Source: Mactra quadrangularis
Taxonomy: Eukaryota; Mollusca; Bivalvia; Venerida; Mactridae
Reading direction: 5' to 3'
Assembly (NCBI GenBank): GCA_025267735.1
Contig: CM046301.1
Location: 58,919,872 to 58,983,871 of the forward strand
DNA length: 64,000 nt
The notes beneath the pieces were generated by a model, which was given only the letters and a program-made list of their open reading frames with translations, did no database searches and had not been told where the DNA came from. A program made the translations under genes and the position numbers. Positions 1-10,516 of this stretch are shown one piece after another; positions within the stretch are counted from its first letter, which is position 1, and every line of letters begins with the position of its first letter.

Positions 1-1078
1 GTGTTTACCATTAATTTTACGAACTGCTTCCCAAACTTTTTTAATTGATGTGTTGGCGTTAATTTTAGAAACATATGACTGCCATGATTTACGTTTAGAA
101 AACTTAAATGTTCTACGAGCTTGTGCTCGTAGGATTCTATAATTGTCTAGATTTGCAGTTGTGGGGCAAACCTGAAACTTTTTAAGTGCTGCTTTTCGTT
201 TCCGATATGATTTCTTGCACTCATCGTTGAACCATGGTTTTTTAATTTTACTTGAATTTTTCATTGAAGTTTTCTATCTTTGATAGAGTGGACGCAAAGA
301 GATTAGCTTTATCCGAAGAGTTGGAAAAATTCGGGATTGTTAAATCATCAGAACACAATTTGTTGAATTGTTCCCAGTTCGCTTTTGAGAATTTGTAATA
401 AGAGCGGTTGTTTACTGGAACAGAGTCGTTTAAAGTTAACAACAATGGAAAGTGGTCACTGCCATATTGTTCGTCAAGCACTGACCAAGTAAAATCCAAG
501 TATATTGATGGATGTGATAATGTGAGGTCTATACAAGAAAAACTACCAGTGGCTGGATGTAAGTAAGTTGGTGACTTGTTATTTAAAAGGCATAGTTGAA
601 CATTATCAATGAACTTTTCTGTAATGCTGCCTTTATTATTCGTAGATGCACTTCCCCATATTGGATTATGCGCATTAAAATCGCCGAGTAAAAAGAATGG
701 TTCTGGGAGTTGTTTAGTTAAATTTTCTAAGTCTTCAACAGTTATAGATAAATTGGGAGGGAGATATAATGAGCATATTGTTATAGGTCTGTGTAAAGTT
801 ACTTCAACGGCTACGGCTTGCAGATTAGTTCGTATCTGAATTTGTCGTTGAGGGATACAGTTTGCAACCGCAATTGTTGAGCCACCAGATGCTCTTATTG
901 TGTCTGTGCAAATTTTATTATAAAGCGTATAGTCCTTTATTGATGTTTTATCATTTGTAGATAGGAATGTTTCTTGAAGACAGACAACTTTCGGGGAGTA
1001 TTTTGATAATAAGAGAAGTAAATCGTTGTAATTTGATTTAAGACCACGACAATTCCATTGAAGTATAGTTTGACTCAT
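1..1078 (-). pseudogene. LINE ORF2: AP-endonuclease domain and start of linker, frameshifted, truncated by window edge
   Basis: The 5' part of ORF2, whose endonuclease would nick target DNA for target-primed reverse transcription. From Met at 1078 the frame is open for 276 codons. Visible catalytic motifs are QWNCRGL (N9), CLQET (E36), GDFNAHN (D133, N135), the D184 region (CIDLTLS) and SDHFP (S207, D208, H209), matching the APE endonuclease fold. The frame stops at 248-250. The expected continuation is readable in another frame from about 275 down to 1: KKPWFNDECK, then an Arg/Lys-rich linker with RILRAQARRT and KSWQSYVSKIN. This implies one small indel in the A-rich stretch near 250-280, or an assembly error. 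The reverse transcriptase is outside the window. Confidence 0.88.
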
Positions 1079-1099
1079 GGTTCAACGAAAAGTAAAAAC

Positions 1100-2332
1100 T
1101 TACTTCGGAAACTTGACAGGACTTCGCGCCGAAGTCCGGGGAGGAGAGCTGTGGACACCCATGTCCTCGTCCTCCATCGACTCGATGTCGCTCATAAGAG
1201 CCTCGAATCGGTTGGAGGACGGGACAGGGTCCTTCTCCGCTTTTCTAACTCGGTCGGTTAGGACGACCTTCTTTTTGGGCGATTGCCTTTGAATCACCCG
1301 CTCAGGAGACGGAGAAGCCTGTGAGACCCGCCTCTGAGGTACAGATGAGGTACTTGTAGATGCTGTCTGTGAACTAGTACTTGCTTTGGACGTATTACGT
1401 GAAAGAATAGCAGACGGTTTTTGCACTGGAGTTATTTCAAGAGGAGAACATTTACATAAATTGACCTGCACAGCAGAATCAACCATTTTAACTGGTTTTG
1501 ATACTACAGCTGAATAAGAATTAGTTTTGGAACTTTCTACAAGCTTGCGTGCATCAGGAAAAGACAAACTTTGTGTATATTTAACACGGAGAACTTCTTT
1601 TTCTGTCTTCCAGACTAAGCAAGAACGGGAGGTTGCAAAATGATTACCTCCACAGTTTGAACATTTGACTTCATTAGAACAGTTTTCAAGAGGACCAGCA
1701 TGAGAAGTACTACATTTACGGCATATATTCTCTCTAGTGCATTTAGTTTCATGATGTCCATATTTAAAGCATTTGTAACACTGCATCGGGTTTGGTATGT
1801 ACATCTCAACGCGAACGTTAAGATACCCAACTCGAAGAGTGGATGGAAGAATTGGGGTATCAAATGTTAAAATGTATGTGTTAGTGGGAACACGTTTACC
1901 GTCTCTGGTGGATAGAATACGTTTGGCATTTGAAACATATTGAGAGCTAAGCTCTTTTACTATGTCTGCTTCTGACATTTCTGCAAGGTCAGGACAGCGA
2001 ATGACTCCTTTGGATGAATTGAGGGTATTGTGTGCAGTGCAAAAAGATTTAATGTTGAAAAAAGATCTTAATTTAAGCAAATTATCTGATTGTTGTTTTC
2101 TTTGGACCTCGATCAGGAGTTCTCCACCACGGAGCTTCCTAACCGATTTTGGAGTTCCTATGAGAGCAGAAATTGACTTTTCAATGATAAATGGGTTCAA
2201 CTGTGCTAATTTTTCATCTCCCAACGCTTCTACTACCAGAAAGCGTGGAAAAGATGATTGACTTGATTGTTCATTTGAAATGTTGGGTGATTCGTCAGAC
2301 TTACGTTTTTTAGAAGAGGTTAAAGGATCCAT
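1100..2332 (-). CDS. LINE ORF1 gag-like RNA-binding protein with three zinc knuckles (410 aa)
   Basis: The nucleic-acid-binding ORF1 protein of a non-LTR retrotransposon, which would package the element RNA into a ribonucleoprotein. Residues about 30-180 look like the RRM-like region usual before the knuckles. Three zinc knuckles follow: CYKC-x4-H-x4-C (C185, C188, H193, C198), a CRKC variant (C204, C207, H211, C218), and CSNC-x3-H-x6-C (C224, C227, H231, C238). The motif ATSRSC-x-VW directly after them is typical of Jockey/I-type gag proteins. The C-terminal 120 residues are Ser/Thr/Pro-rich and basic, probably disordered. The start is the first Met after the leader and is followed by a basic patch (KKRK). 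The frame is intact. It ends 21 bases before the ORF2 start, which suggests re-initiation on a bicistronic RNA. The family assignment is knowledge-based and was not searched. Confidence 0.9.
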   Translation of the reverse strand: MDPLTSSKKRKSDESPNISNEQSSQSSFPRFLVVEALGDEKLAQLNPFIIEKSISALIGTPKSVRKLRGGELLIEVQRKQQSDNLLKLRSFFNIKSFCTAHNTLNSSKGVIRCPDLAEMSEADIVKELSSQYVSNAKRILSTRDGKRVPTNTYILTFDTPILPSTLRVGYLNVRVEMYIPNPMQCYKCFKYGHHETKCTRENICRKCSTSHAGPLENCSNEVKCSNCGGNHFATSRSCLVWKTEKEVLRVKYTQSLSFPDARKLVESSKTNSYSAVVSKPVKMVDSAVQVNLCKCSPLEITPVQKPSAILSRNTSKASTSSQTASTSTSSVPQRRVSQASPSPERVIQRQSPKKKVVLTDRVRKAEKDPVPSSNRFEALMSDIESMEDEDMGVHSSPPRTSARSPVKFPK

Positions 2333-2894
2333 GGTTGAGATAATAATGATTCATCTCTCAGGTTCCCCAGCCACCTCGGACTCCAACAAGGGGAAGTGCA
2401 ATGGAGGCGGGTATCCAGCCTCCGCACCACAGGGATACATGAGAGATATACTTGCATGTAATTGCAAATGATTACAATCAACACAATTGGCCCATGAGCC
2501 ACCGCCTTCTTGAAAAGGTGTTTTGAACGTTTACACTTTAAGAGATTACTTTAAATTCAGTAAGCCCACTCAGATCGTAATGGAGTGCACATATGGTTTT
2601 TCAAATTAAGAGTATGCTAGTAATGTTAATAATTTTGGGATAGTGCACATAAAACAGTACATGAACTTACATGAATGAAATGGCTTTTGCAAGTATGCAA
2701 CTATTCAAGGGCAAGGCATGACCAGCCGATTGACCAAGTCGGGCCTACTTGGACACCCGTCTACCCTGAATCAGAGGCCAAAGTAGTGTGTTGGGAAGAC
2801 TGGAGATCCCTGGGTCTCCCTCAACTACCAGGATCCTCCTTTCCCGGTTACGGGACGCTGCCTACGGCAAACGGGCAGTTTTGGTGTTGGCCAT

Positions 2895-2942
2895 ATGCCC
2901 ATCATGCAGGTGCAACTTGCACCTACATAATGGGCACATGTT
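2895..2942. repeat. Short inverted repeat (arms about 20 bp)
   Basis: The arms TGCCCATCATGCAGGTGCA and TGCACCTACATAATGGGCA are near-perfect reverse complements around a two-base centre, so the strand can fold into a hairpin. The surrounding 2,680-3,010 stretch is more GC-rich than the flanks and may be part of a degraded repeat. No target duplication was seen. Confidence 0.6.
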
Positions 2943-3089
2943 TCTCCTCCTCACCGCGGAGAGGTCCCAAAAACAGAGGAGGCGCTGAACCACTGAATTT
3001 GTTTTGGTTATGAAGGAAATAGTTTTATAGGCTTGGAACATTTCTTTTTTTCTAAGACTCCTGGTGAACGTAAACTGCATGAGCCATTA

Positions 3090-3885
3090 ATAGTACCATT
3101 TAGTGACTCCAGGTTTAAAGTTATGTATATTTATTCTACTTTAACCGTATGTTAGTAAAGAATAACAAACAAAACTCCACTTTTTCGATGTCATTTAAAA
3201 GCATCAAGTTTGAGCCGGATTTTGACTGTCAGCATAATGATCTTTGAATCAAATGCATTTTAGGACACCACATACATGTAGCATACAATCTAGCCATTTG
3301 CTCTTTCTTTAGAAAAGAAGTCAACGTCTGTCCGTAAATGATTCAACTTAAAGTAAAAGAACACCACAGAGTCTGCCTAATGTCTCTAAAGTTCAGTTTT
3401 GTAAATTACTGCCTTCTGAACTCAGAAAACATTAATTTAACAACGCATGCATATTGGATCATATTATTGTGCCATTTTGTAGAAACATCGGGAAGTCTTG
3501 CTTGTGAATTATCATACTTTTGGCCACTTTAAAACAGTACAATACCTTAATTCGCAGCAAGAAAATTGGATTCGAGGACTATAAAAGGCTAATTTTAGTT
3601 ATTTATGACACCAAAGAACATTAGATTTAAAGGCAATACATTGCTTTATCATTGTAATTACAACAAAAACAAATATTTCGGATTTAAATTATGTTAATAT
3701 GGGATATTTCGGAGAAGAGTCGTACAAATGTTCATTTTTTCGTAGCAGCTAAACACTGGACTTAAAGCCACTAAATAAATATATACATGTATTTATCAAC
3801 AGTAGACTTAAAAACTGTTTTAATAACACGAATTTATCAGAATATTATATGCATTAGTCACAAATAAACTGTTCAAACCTATAGT
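3090..3885. other. Gene-free AT-rich stretch
   Basis: I see no ORF with coding character, RNA gene or clear repeat here. Confidence 0.5.
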
Positions 3886-3889
3886 GACT

Positions 3890-4225
3890 GAGTTACGCCA
3901 TGTCGCATTGTCGTCACGCGGGGCGCCACATGAAAACACGACAAAATGATATTTTGTCGTATCTTCGTCCCGCGGCGCGCTATGCAATCATACAACAATT
4001 AAATCATGTGTCGTTCTTTGCCTGATTAAGTGTATAACAAAAACATATTTATACGCCAAAACTTTTACTAATGTACGACACCTTTTTATGTCGTATTTTT
4101 GCCTTAGTTTTCGCGCATCTTCGTGTTTTCGTCTTAAACACCGCTGGAGGAAGATACGACAAACAATTATTGCCGCATGTTCGTGCTTTTGTGTGGCTCC
4201 CAGCGGGACGAAGATGCGCCAGATC
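3890..4225. repeat. Degraded foldback repeat family rich in GTCGTATCTTCG-like motifs
   Basis: The segment opens with ACGCCATGTCG, as does the palindrome at 60.23 kb, and has recurring words such as GTCGTATCTTCGT, GACGAAGATGCGCC and GGAAGATACGAC in both orientations. A perfect 10 bp stem with a 3-base loop lies at 3938-3960 (ACGACAAAAT / ATTTTGTCGT). It looks like one or more old, nested copies of the palindromic family seen cleanly at 60233-60365. Confidence 0.5.
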
Positions 4226-4261
4226 TATTCTGTCGTATAATAATGTTTTTACTCTTTAGCC

Positions 4262-5034
4262 TTCTGCCTACAAATGCACAGAAGACTATTGAAGGTGTAC
4301 GCATCTCTAATCTAAATGGGCCAAAGACCGGCGATGCATAGATCGAATCTTGCAAATTCATCATCGGGTCAAATATGAAACATATATTGTTGTCTCTTGA
4401 ATTATTTATCAGTATTCGCTCGCCCTTGTCCTTTCATAATGAGCTGAAGTCAAATAAAACGCAATTAAAGACAGTGGTTAACAATTATTCCACACTCGTT
4501 TTACTTGTTACTCATACATGTATTGGAATAGGACATTTATCAGAAGAGCCGATAATGGCTTGTCTGTCTGCTATGCTAAACGATACGAGTACATAATGAA
4601 GTAAAATATAAAAATTGTAGAAAAAACATACTCATCAACAGACTGATATATGAGGTCAGAAAAATAAACATAAAACACAAAGTTTTGTCACTTTCAGTCT
4701 GTGTTGTTCGTTAATAACATCTGATCTTTGGTAGTAAATCTTTACTTTCCTTATGTTACAGACATTGTATCATGTCCTTTCACATAAAAAATAGAAGGTA
4801 CACAGACAGGATGGCCATACATTACTCTTGACTAGATTTAATAAATCAGACACAAGTTAATTCAGACTGGATGATGAAAAAAGAAACTCGCCGAATAAAC
4901 CTTTCTCCAACTTGCCTTATAAACAGATTGACACTAACCCTATATTCTTGATATTTTCGATAAGTGATTGGTAGGATTTGATTTCTAGAACAACACCGTA
5001 GTACGGAAGCCCTGGAAGGACATTTTATGTTACT
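4262..5034. other. Gene-free stretch
   Basis: Nothing supportable was seen. The short ORFs here have no recognisable coding character. Confidence 0.45.
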
Positions 5035-5077
5035 TGTTATGACTTATTTGTTATGACTTATTTGTTATGATTTATTT
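5035..5077. repeat. 14 bp tandem repeat, three copies
   Basis: The unit TGTTATGACTTATT is repeated three times, the last with one substitution. Related words (TTCCTTATTTGTTA) recur near 5,235-5,265, so a small slippage-prone domain surrounds the ORF at 5131. Confidence 0.75.
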
Positions 5078-5130
5078 TCAAGTTAAACATAGACTCATTG
5101 TTCGGGCATTTTGTACATTGTAATATAAAG

Positions 5131-5229
5131 ATGGCAAAAATCGTTTTATTTGTGTCTATTCTAGCAGTGATTTTATTTCCATTCGTTGAGAGTGAAGTGC
5201 CCATTAGTCAAATTATACTCATTAGCTAA
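5131..5229 (+). CDS. Short ORF encoding a signal-peptide-like leader (32 aa, or first exon of a secreted peptide)
   Basis: The ORF reads MAKIVLFVSILAVILFPF followed by VESEV, then becomes unstructured and stops at 5227-5229. The shape is that of a secretory signal peptide: a basic residue at position 3, about 15 hydrophobic residues, and a plausible cleavage after VES (small/neutral residues at -3 and -1). The A of ATG is preceded by AAAG. A GTGAAG donor-like site overlaps the GAGAGTGAAG codons, so the real gene, if there is one, could splice near 5191 into a mature-peptide exon that I cannot locate. Small secreted peptides with this architecture are common in molluscs, but I recognise no family. 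It could also be a chance hydrophobic ORF in AT-rich DNA. Confidence 0.3.
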   Translation: MAKIVLFVSILAVILFPFVESEVPISQIILIS

Positions 5230-6055
5230 TACTCATTCCTTATTTGTTATTCCTTATTTGTTACTAGAAAAGAGCAAAGTACTAGCTATGCAAGCATGTG
5301 TAAATATATTCAGCTTGGAACCAAGTGAAAATCTTGAGTCAGGAACTCCGCGATTTAATTGACAAATTGTAGAAATTAGACATAAAGCGCCATTAATTAG
5401 ATTCTAAGTAAACACAATTATGAACTTTAATTGTATCAATAAAGAAGTAAAGAACTGTGTCCCAGGTCAAACATTTGATTATAAGTTTTATTGCTTTGTT
5501 GTCTTGATATGCCTATATCTTGAATAACATCCTACGACATTTGCACGTGTTATACAAGACGACAGTACAATAGCTTATAGATTTAAAAAATAACGTTACG
5601 TGCATGCACATCTGACAGTTTCCTTTATTTGATTAAAATCCAATTATCTGCCTTATACTTGGCATTTATCTGACATGAATGATCGAATGCATGCACTAAT
5701 TAACGATAATTTGATAAGTCGTATGGCATATTTCTAAAAATGACTTACTCTTTATAAACTATTTTTCTAGAAATGAACAGCAACTGTAATATATGCAAAA
5801 TTACATAATACATGCTAACAATGCTAAGTGAGGATGTGTGCAATTGCGTAGGTGCTTCATCGAATTATTCAGAACGCAATTAATGGTATGCGCTCATTTC
5901 ATTCCGGAGTGCGCCGATTTTTAATTGGCATACATTGATAAAGATATGAATCGTATCATCTAGCAACAAAACATTTGTTTAAACTGCAATATTGAACCAC
6001 ATATTATACATCAAATTTCAGGTGTTCGTTTGATGTTAATAAATAAGCTTTTTCG
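5230..6055. other. Gene-free AT-rich stretch
   Basis: No second exon with a cysteine-rich pattern was found for the leader ORF upstream, and no repeats were recognised. Confidence 0.45.
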
Positions 6056-6057
6056 TG

Positions 6058-6144
6058 GTGGTCTCGTTTTTTTGGCTGAAACCAGTCATATTAGCCTGGG
6101 GTCGCAGGTCAAAGGCTAATATGACTGTCTGAACAAGACCACTA
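6058..6144. repeat. Foldback element (about 87 bp)
   Basis: The left arm contains GTGGTCTCG and then CAGTCATATTAGCCT. The right arm carries the reverse complement (AGGCTAATATGACTG, then AAGACCAC). The core is GGGGTCGCAGGTCA. This is MITE-like in shape, with no target duplication identified. Confidence 0.65.
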
Positions 6145-6511
6145 TAAAACACTTAATTATTGACAATCTTAAAAATTGACTATACAATTTGTTGAAAACT
6201 ACAATACATAAAGAACATCACTAAAGGGTTAACAATGATATAAATTATTGTTTCTTTTGCTACTATAATGCCAATAACTATGAATGAAATTGCAAATTAA
6301 GTTCAAGAATCTTAATTTGTTAATTTTACCATTTTCAAAGCAATAGATTTGAAAGGGAGAACATAGAATTAAAAAAAACACGGGCTGCATTTACAATTTT
6401 TTTTTTAAATATAAAAAATTAAAAAATGTGCTTTCACTTGGATTCGAACGCACGACCCTCTGATCAGTAGACCGTCGTCACATCGAAGATGCCATCCGGA
6501 TATAGGAAAAA

Positions 6512-6636
6512 ACTCGGCCTTTATGGGAAAACTCGGCCATTATGAGATTGGAACCAATCATAATGCCTGAATCTCAAAATAGCCGTGGTATTTCTTAAAA
6601 GGCTGGGTTTTTTCCATTATGGCCGAGTATTTGGTT
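6512..6636. repeat. Imperfect foldback with ACTCGGCC motifs
   Basis: ACTCGGCC occurs twice on the left (within TCGGCCTTTATGG and TCGGCCATTATG) and in reverse complement on the right (CATTATGGCCGAGT). A fragment resembling a tRNA 3' half on the minus strand lies just upstream (6,430-6,490). Confidence 0.5.
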
Positions 6637-6659
6637 GTAATGCGTTAGTGAACGCCATA

Positions 6660-7148
6660 TTAACCCTAAATTTGAAGTTCAATATCGTACATTTATTAAT
6701 AATAATTAGTAAAACAATGAGCTTTTACGTTAATAAGTCATTTTTAAAAATACAAAGAAGCATTTAATGCCTTAACTTAATCATACGTTTCTATGATTGC
6801 AATTGTCTCTAGATATAAACCATGAAGTTATGACAGTGATATGGTACATGTATACTGCAATGAAGGGTTTGCCTAGGCAACAGCTTTTACTTGGCCACCA
6901 TCATCCTCTAGGATCGACTACCCAACGAAATCGATGAGCAACCGACTTTGGAGAGTTTCAAATGGGCTCTGATAATCCACTCAACAAGAAACTAAATACA
7001 TTGCCAGTTTTTACCATATTTTAAAAAGATGTAAATAAAATATTTTTAACTTGAAAAAAAGTTACCCGATTGCCGCGCACGTACATAAGTATTACATTGC
7101 GATTATGCTCAATGAAGATTGGGCAATTATTGCAGATGACGATGAACC
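6660..7148. other. Gene-free stretch
   Basis: Nothing supportable was seen. Confidence 0.4.
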
Positions 7149-7149
7149 A

Positions 7150-7300
7150 GTACTTGCCTACCCTTCAACAAGGCCGGCAACTTTTTAATATACAAATGAT
7201 TCTATTAATGGAGGAACATTGCCATGATTGAAGAATATAACCGCCCCGGTTGTGGTTAGAACCTGTATCTCCTTCTGAAATCTAGATTCTAAATCACTCA
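7150..7300 (-). mobile_element. SINE-3 family fragment (diverged)
   Basis: The segment CCAGTACTTGCCTACCCTTC, then AAGGCCGGCAACTT, then ATAACCGCCCCGG followed by AGAACCTG, lines up in order with the minus-strand SINE at 49840-50098 (same body, then the tRNA-like head). The 3' tail is missing. This is an old, truncated copy. Confidence 0.6.
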
Positions 7301-8667
7301 TTGAGTCTTAACATCATTTAAAGTACTACAAAATTGTACACTGTTTTTTATTCAATATAGCAATTCAAACAGTTCCTCTGTTCACTAAAACTGCAGATAA
7401 ATTAAAAAGGAGAAATAGCAATGTTTCTATAAGATCGACTTCACTTTACTTTGTTATATTTCTTGTGCTGAACTGAAGGAAATAAATAACTGACATGGAT
7501 TCATGACCATTGTCCCAGTTGGTGATATAGGAGTTTTATTGATTTACTTGAACTAACTTATGACCCTGTACTGAACATTGAACATAAACCATTCATAGTT
7601 TGTTACATTTCTATATTGATACTGATAAATCATAAGTTGGAAAATTGAACCAATAATATATTGCAGGTTCTTCTTCTGACACAATCAATGTCGAGCAAAA
7701 TATACATTTTTATTGTATAGAGCTATATACGCTCCCCTCGCAGCGCAGTGAATACATTACATTCACCCGCTGCCTTAAAACGTGTCGATTTATGATATTG
7801 ACCTTTACTATAAACCTTTGAACGACCAATGAAAGTTTACCAATTTCCAATTTAGCTGAAAAACTTTATACGCATTTTCATTGGTTTGATACATTGGTTT
7901 TGACGCCTTATATGGTATGATCATACTAGTGACGAATGCAACCTCGTATGACGTCATATATAGCGTGGCTACACTTTGTATTTATGTTCAATAAGTTGCT
8001 CTATGTTTACAGTTAAAAGATCAGAAATACACGTTTAAAAATATCAATATTTACTTTTATTTTTGTAAATTTTCCATTATCTAACAAATGCAAAATCTGT
8101 CCAACATCTTTGCATTTCGACATTTTGAAATTACAGGCGTGAGAAATTTTTGCATCTATTTTTAAAAACCACGTGACAGTCATACGATTTAAATGTTAAT
8201 GTTTCTCTGTTTAAAAATAGAAATATCAGCTTGAACGTAGTATTTTAGCAGAGGAAGAAAGTGAGCGAGTGGATCTTTCGAACCGATGAATTGGAGAGTA
8301 AAAGCTATACAAAAATGATTTCTATAGATAATATTAAAGCTAGTTTAATTGAAATTTCAAGTAAACCAATTCCCATCAAGATTGATTTGACGAAATAGAA
8401 ACTTGCTGCTTATTGCTCAACCAAAACGCTTACTAATAAGTTATATTTGTATATAGATTGAAAGGTTTTCATGTTGAAGTCAAATGCAAGTCCCAGCCCA
8501 TGTATTACGTTTTTTTTTGCGGAAAATGAGTGCATTGTTTTCGGCTCTCATGAGCTAAGATCGGACGCAAATCCGAATACTTTGTTTCCGCTAATTTACG
8601 AAACGTGGTGCATTGTGTCGATTATACATCGATTTGTCGTTTAGATATTTCGTTTAGATATTTGATA
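7301..8667. other. Gene-free stretch with a CRE-like site next to a TATA-like word
   Basis: Mostly featureless AT-rich DNA. At 7949-7956 there is a perfect TGACGTCA (cAMP-response-element word), followed at once by ATATATAG. No transcript or ORF can be tied to it, so a promoter role is only a possibility. Confidence 0.3.
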
Positions 8668-9828
8668 TACAGTGGATCTTGTGTTAAGCGACCATCAAAG
8701 GGAGAAACAAAAAGTGGTCGTTTAAGACAATGGTCTCTTAAGACAAATTTTGATTCCCGACATTGAAGCCGTCCTGACATTCTAAAATTCGTCATTTTCG
8801 TAGAACATTAATCTGTCAACGGGACGATTTTAACTGATGGGCTTTTATCTAAATTTCGTCAAATGCATACAAATAATGGGCCAATCGATTTTTCTCTTTT
8901 TTTAAACATCCTGCTTTAAATTGCTATAATTTATTACAATTAAGTGAAACTTTGGTTTAAATAACGATTGCCAAACATTCGGTTTGTTTTCGTTCATGTT
9001 AAAATCCGTAATTCCCGGACATTTTCGCGTTAAAAACATCCAATATTTAGGTCATCAGAGTTAAGGCTGTTACATTTAAAACTGTGAAATTTACACAATT
9101 TATAAGAATTAATTGTGATAATTGTCCAACACACCAGCTTATTCGTTGTTCTAACAAGCGCTGCAAACTTAAAGCGTTCAAATGTTGGCCTCGTTTGAAA
9201 TTGAATGTAGAACGTGACGCTATTTTCAGAAAACGTGTTTATAATGTCCTCAATATTGACCTTTCTTTGTTTAAATATCTAAATTGTTTCTGCCTACGTA
9301 TTTTTAATAAATATTACTTCACACGTTTGACGCTTGGATAAAAAGTCAAATTTGCAGTCTCTTGAAATGTTTTGAAAACGATAACTCTCCACGGTACGGT
9401 AAGTACGATACGGGACTAATTGTTCAATGCGTATTATGTAATTACATTATGATTGGATCGTATTAGTGTCTCTCTGTTGATTGTTCCCATTAACCCCTTT
9501 ATCTTACAGTATTTATGACTGTCAATTATTGATTTTTAGAGCCCGACATACGACTTTAGGTGATAGACATTGTGACGACGTACCCCCGGTGTATATCTCT
9601 AATTACTGGGTTTTATTGATTTTCGCCAAATTCGATTTATATGAGCCGGTCGTTTAACACAAATAAGTCAGTCAGTTTCGGCCAAAATTAGCGGTCGCTG
9701 GTCGCGTTGGACAAAAGTCGCTTAAGGCAAAGATTTAAAGAGTTAAAATGGTCCGTGGGAACTCAGAGTGGTCGCTTAGTGCAAATGGCCGCTTAGGAGA
9801 CGTGGTCGCTTACGCAAGATTAACTGTA
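8668..9828. mobile_element. Non-autonomous pogo/Tigger-like DNA transposon (Tc1/mariner superfamily), 1157 bp
   Basis: The ends are inverted: CAGTGGATCTTGTGTTAAGC at 8670 and, on the other strand from 9826, CAGTTAATCTTGCGTAAGCG, both followed by GACCA. Each is bordered by TA, the duplicated target of Tc1/mariner elements. The CAGT start and the repeated subterminal words (GTCGCTTA, GTGGTCGTTTAAG, GGTCGCTTAGTGC) are known of pogo/Tigger ends. The interior has no transposase-like frame; the 85-codon ORF at 9084-9341 lacks DDE signatures. It would therefore have moved using a transposase supplied elsewhere. Confidence 0.8.
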
Positions 9829-9911
9829 TATTACTTCTACGGTCTTTAGTGGACTAGATGCAACAAACTTACTATCGTTGTATAATGCACATAATGTTCT
9901 AATTAAAGATA

Positions 9912-10166
9912 TACTAGGACGAAAAAGAAACGCCGGGTACATAAAATATGCAACACATGTCCGGTCGTGTTTCGCAAAACAAGAAGGGTCATCGTTAAAA
10001 GGGGGTATTTTTTCACATAATCAGCATCGGAAATCGATTGAAACTTCAACAGCTGGTTCCATACAGATGACATTTCATACAAAAATAAATATAATAATCC
10101 AATAATACAATTTATCCCTTAAAACAATCATTATAGGTTACCCGGCGTTTCTTTTTCGTCCTAGTA
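9912..10166. mobile_element. MITE with 20+ bp terminal inverted repeats (255 bp)
   Basis: The left end reads TACTAGGACGAAAAAGAAAC then GCCGGGTA. The right end is its exact reverse complement (TACCCGGCG through CCTAGTA). Target duplication is probably TA within flanking ATAT-rich DNA, which suggests a Tc1/mariner-type origin. There is no coding capacity. The near-identity of the arms implies fairly recent activity. Confidence 0.8.
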
Positions 10167-10173
10167 TATATCT

Positions 10174-10516
10174 ACGTAAAACCTGTTCTTGTTAGTTGAA
10201 CTTTCAAAGTAATTATTTTCTGTAACCTTTACCATGAGAGGATTACTTTAGTACTTGGACTAGATAAAGTTGTTTTACTTATTTCCTGTAGTTCGTATAG
10301 AGAAATACTGTTTTCTCCAAATTATTTAATCTTAAATCAAGACTTTATTATGTAATGTAATGTGTTTTTACAACATTATAAAACTCTAAAACACCCACAT
10401 ATATCTCGAAGTAAAAGTAAAATGTTCTAAGAGTATAATTTAAAACAAACGTATACATGTATACGTAGCGTGCACTAGATAATAAATCATTTAATGCGTG
10501 TAATTTTATTTGAGAG
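10174..10516. other. Gene-free AT-rich stretch
   Basis: Nothing supportable was seen. Confidence 0.4.

Larger units (their letters stand above)
1..2520 (-). mobile_element. Non-LTR retrotransposon (APE-type, Jockey/CR1-like group), 5' portion, running off the window
   Basis: On the minus strand there is a leader, a gag-like ORF1 (2332-1100), 21 bases, then ORF2 starting at 1078 with an endonuclease domain and continuing past position 1. This ORF1-ORF2 layout with CCHC knuckles and an AP-endonuclease is known of Jockey, I and CR1-type LINEs. The reverse transcriptase lies outside the window. The sequence from 2333 to about 2520 is probably the 5' untranslated leader; I see no clear 5' end or target duplication. 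ORF1 is open over its full length and ORF2 shows one frame break, so the copy is relatively young but probably not active as it stands. Confidence 0.9.

Noticed and set aside
7949..7963. CRE (TGACGTCA) plus TATA-like word as a promoter
   Set aside because: No ORF, transcript signal or conserved partner downstream; an 8 bp palindrome plus ATATATAG can occur by chance here.
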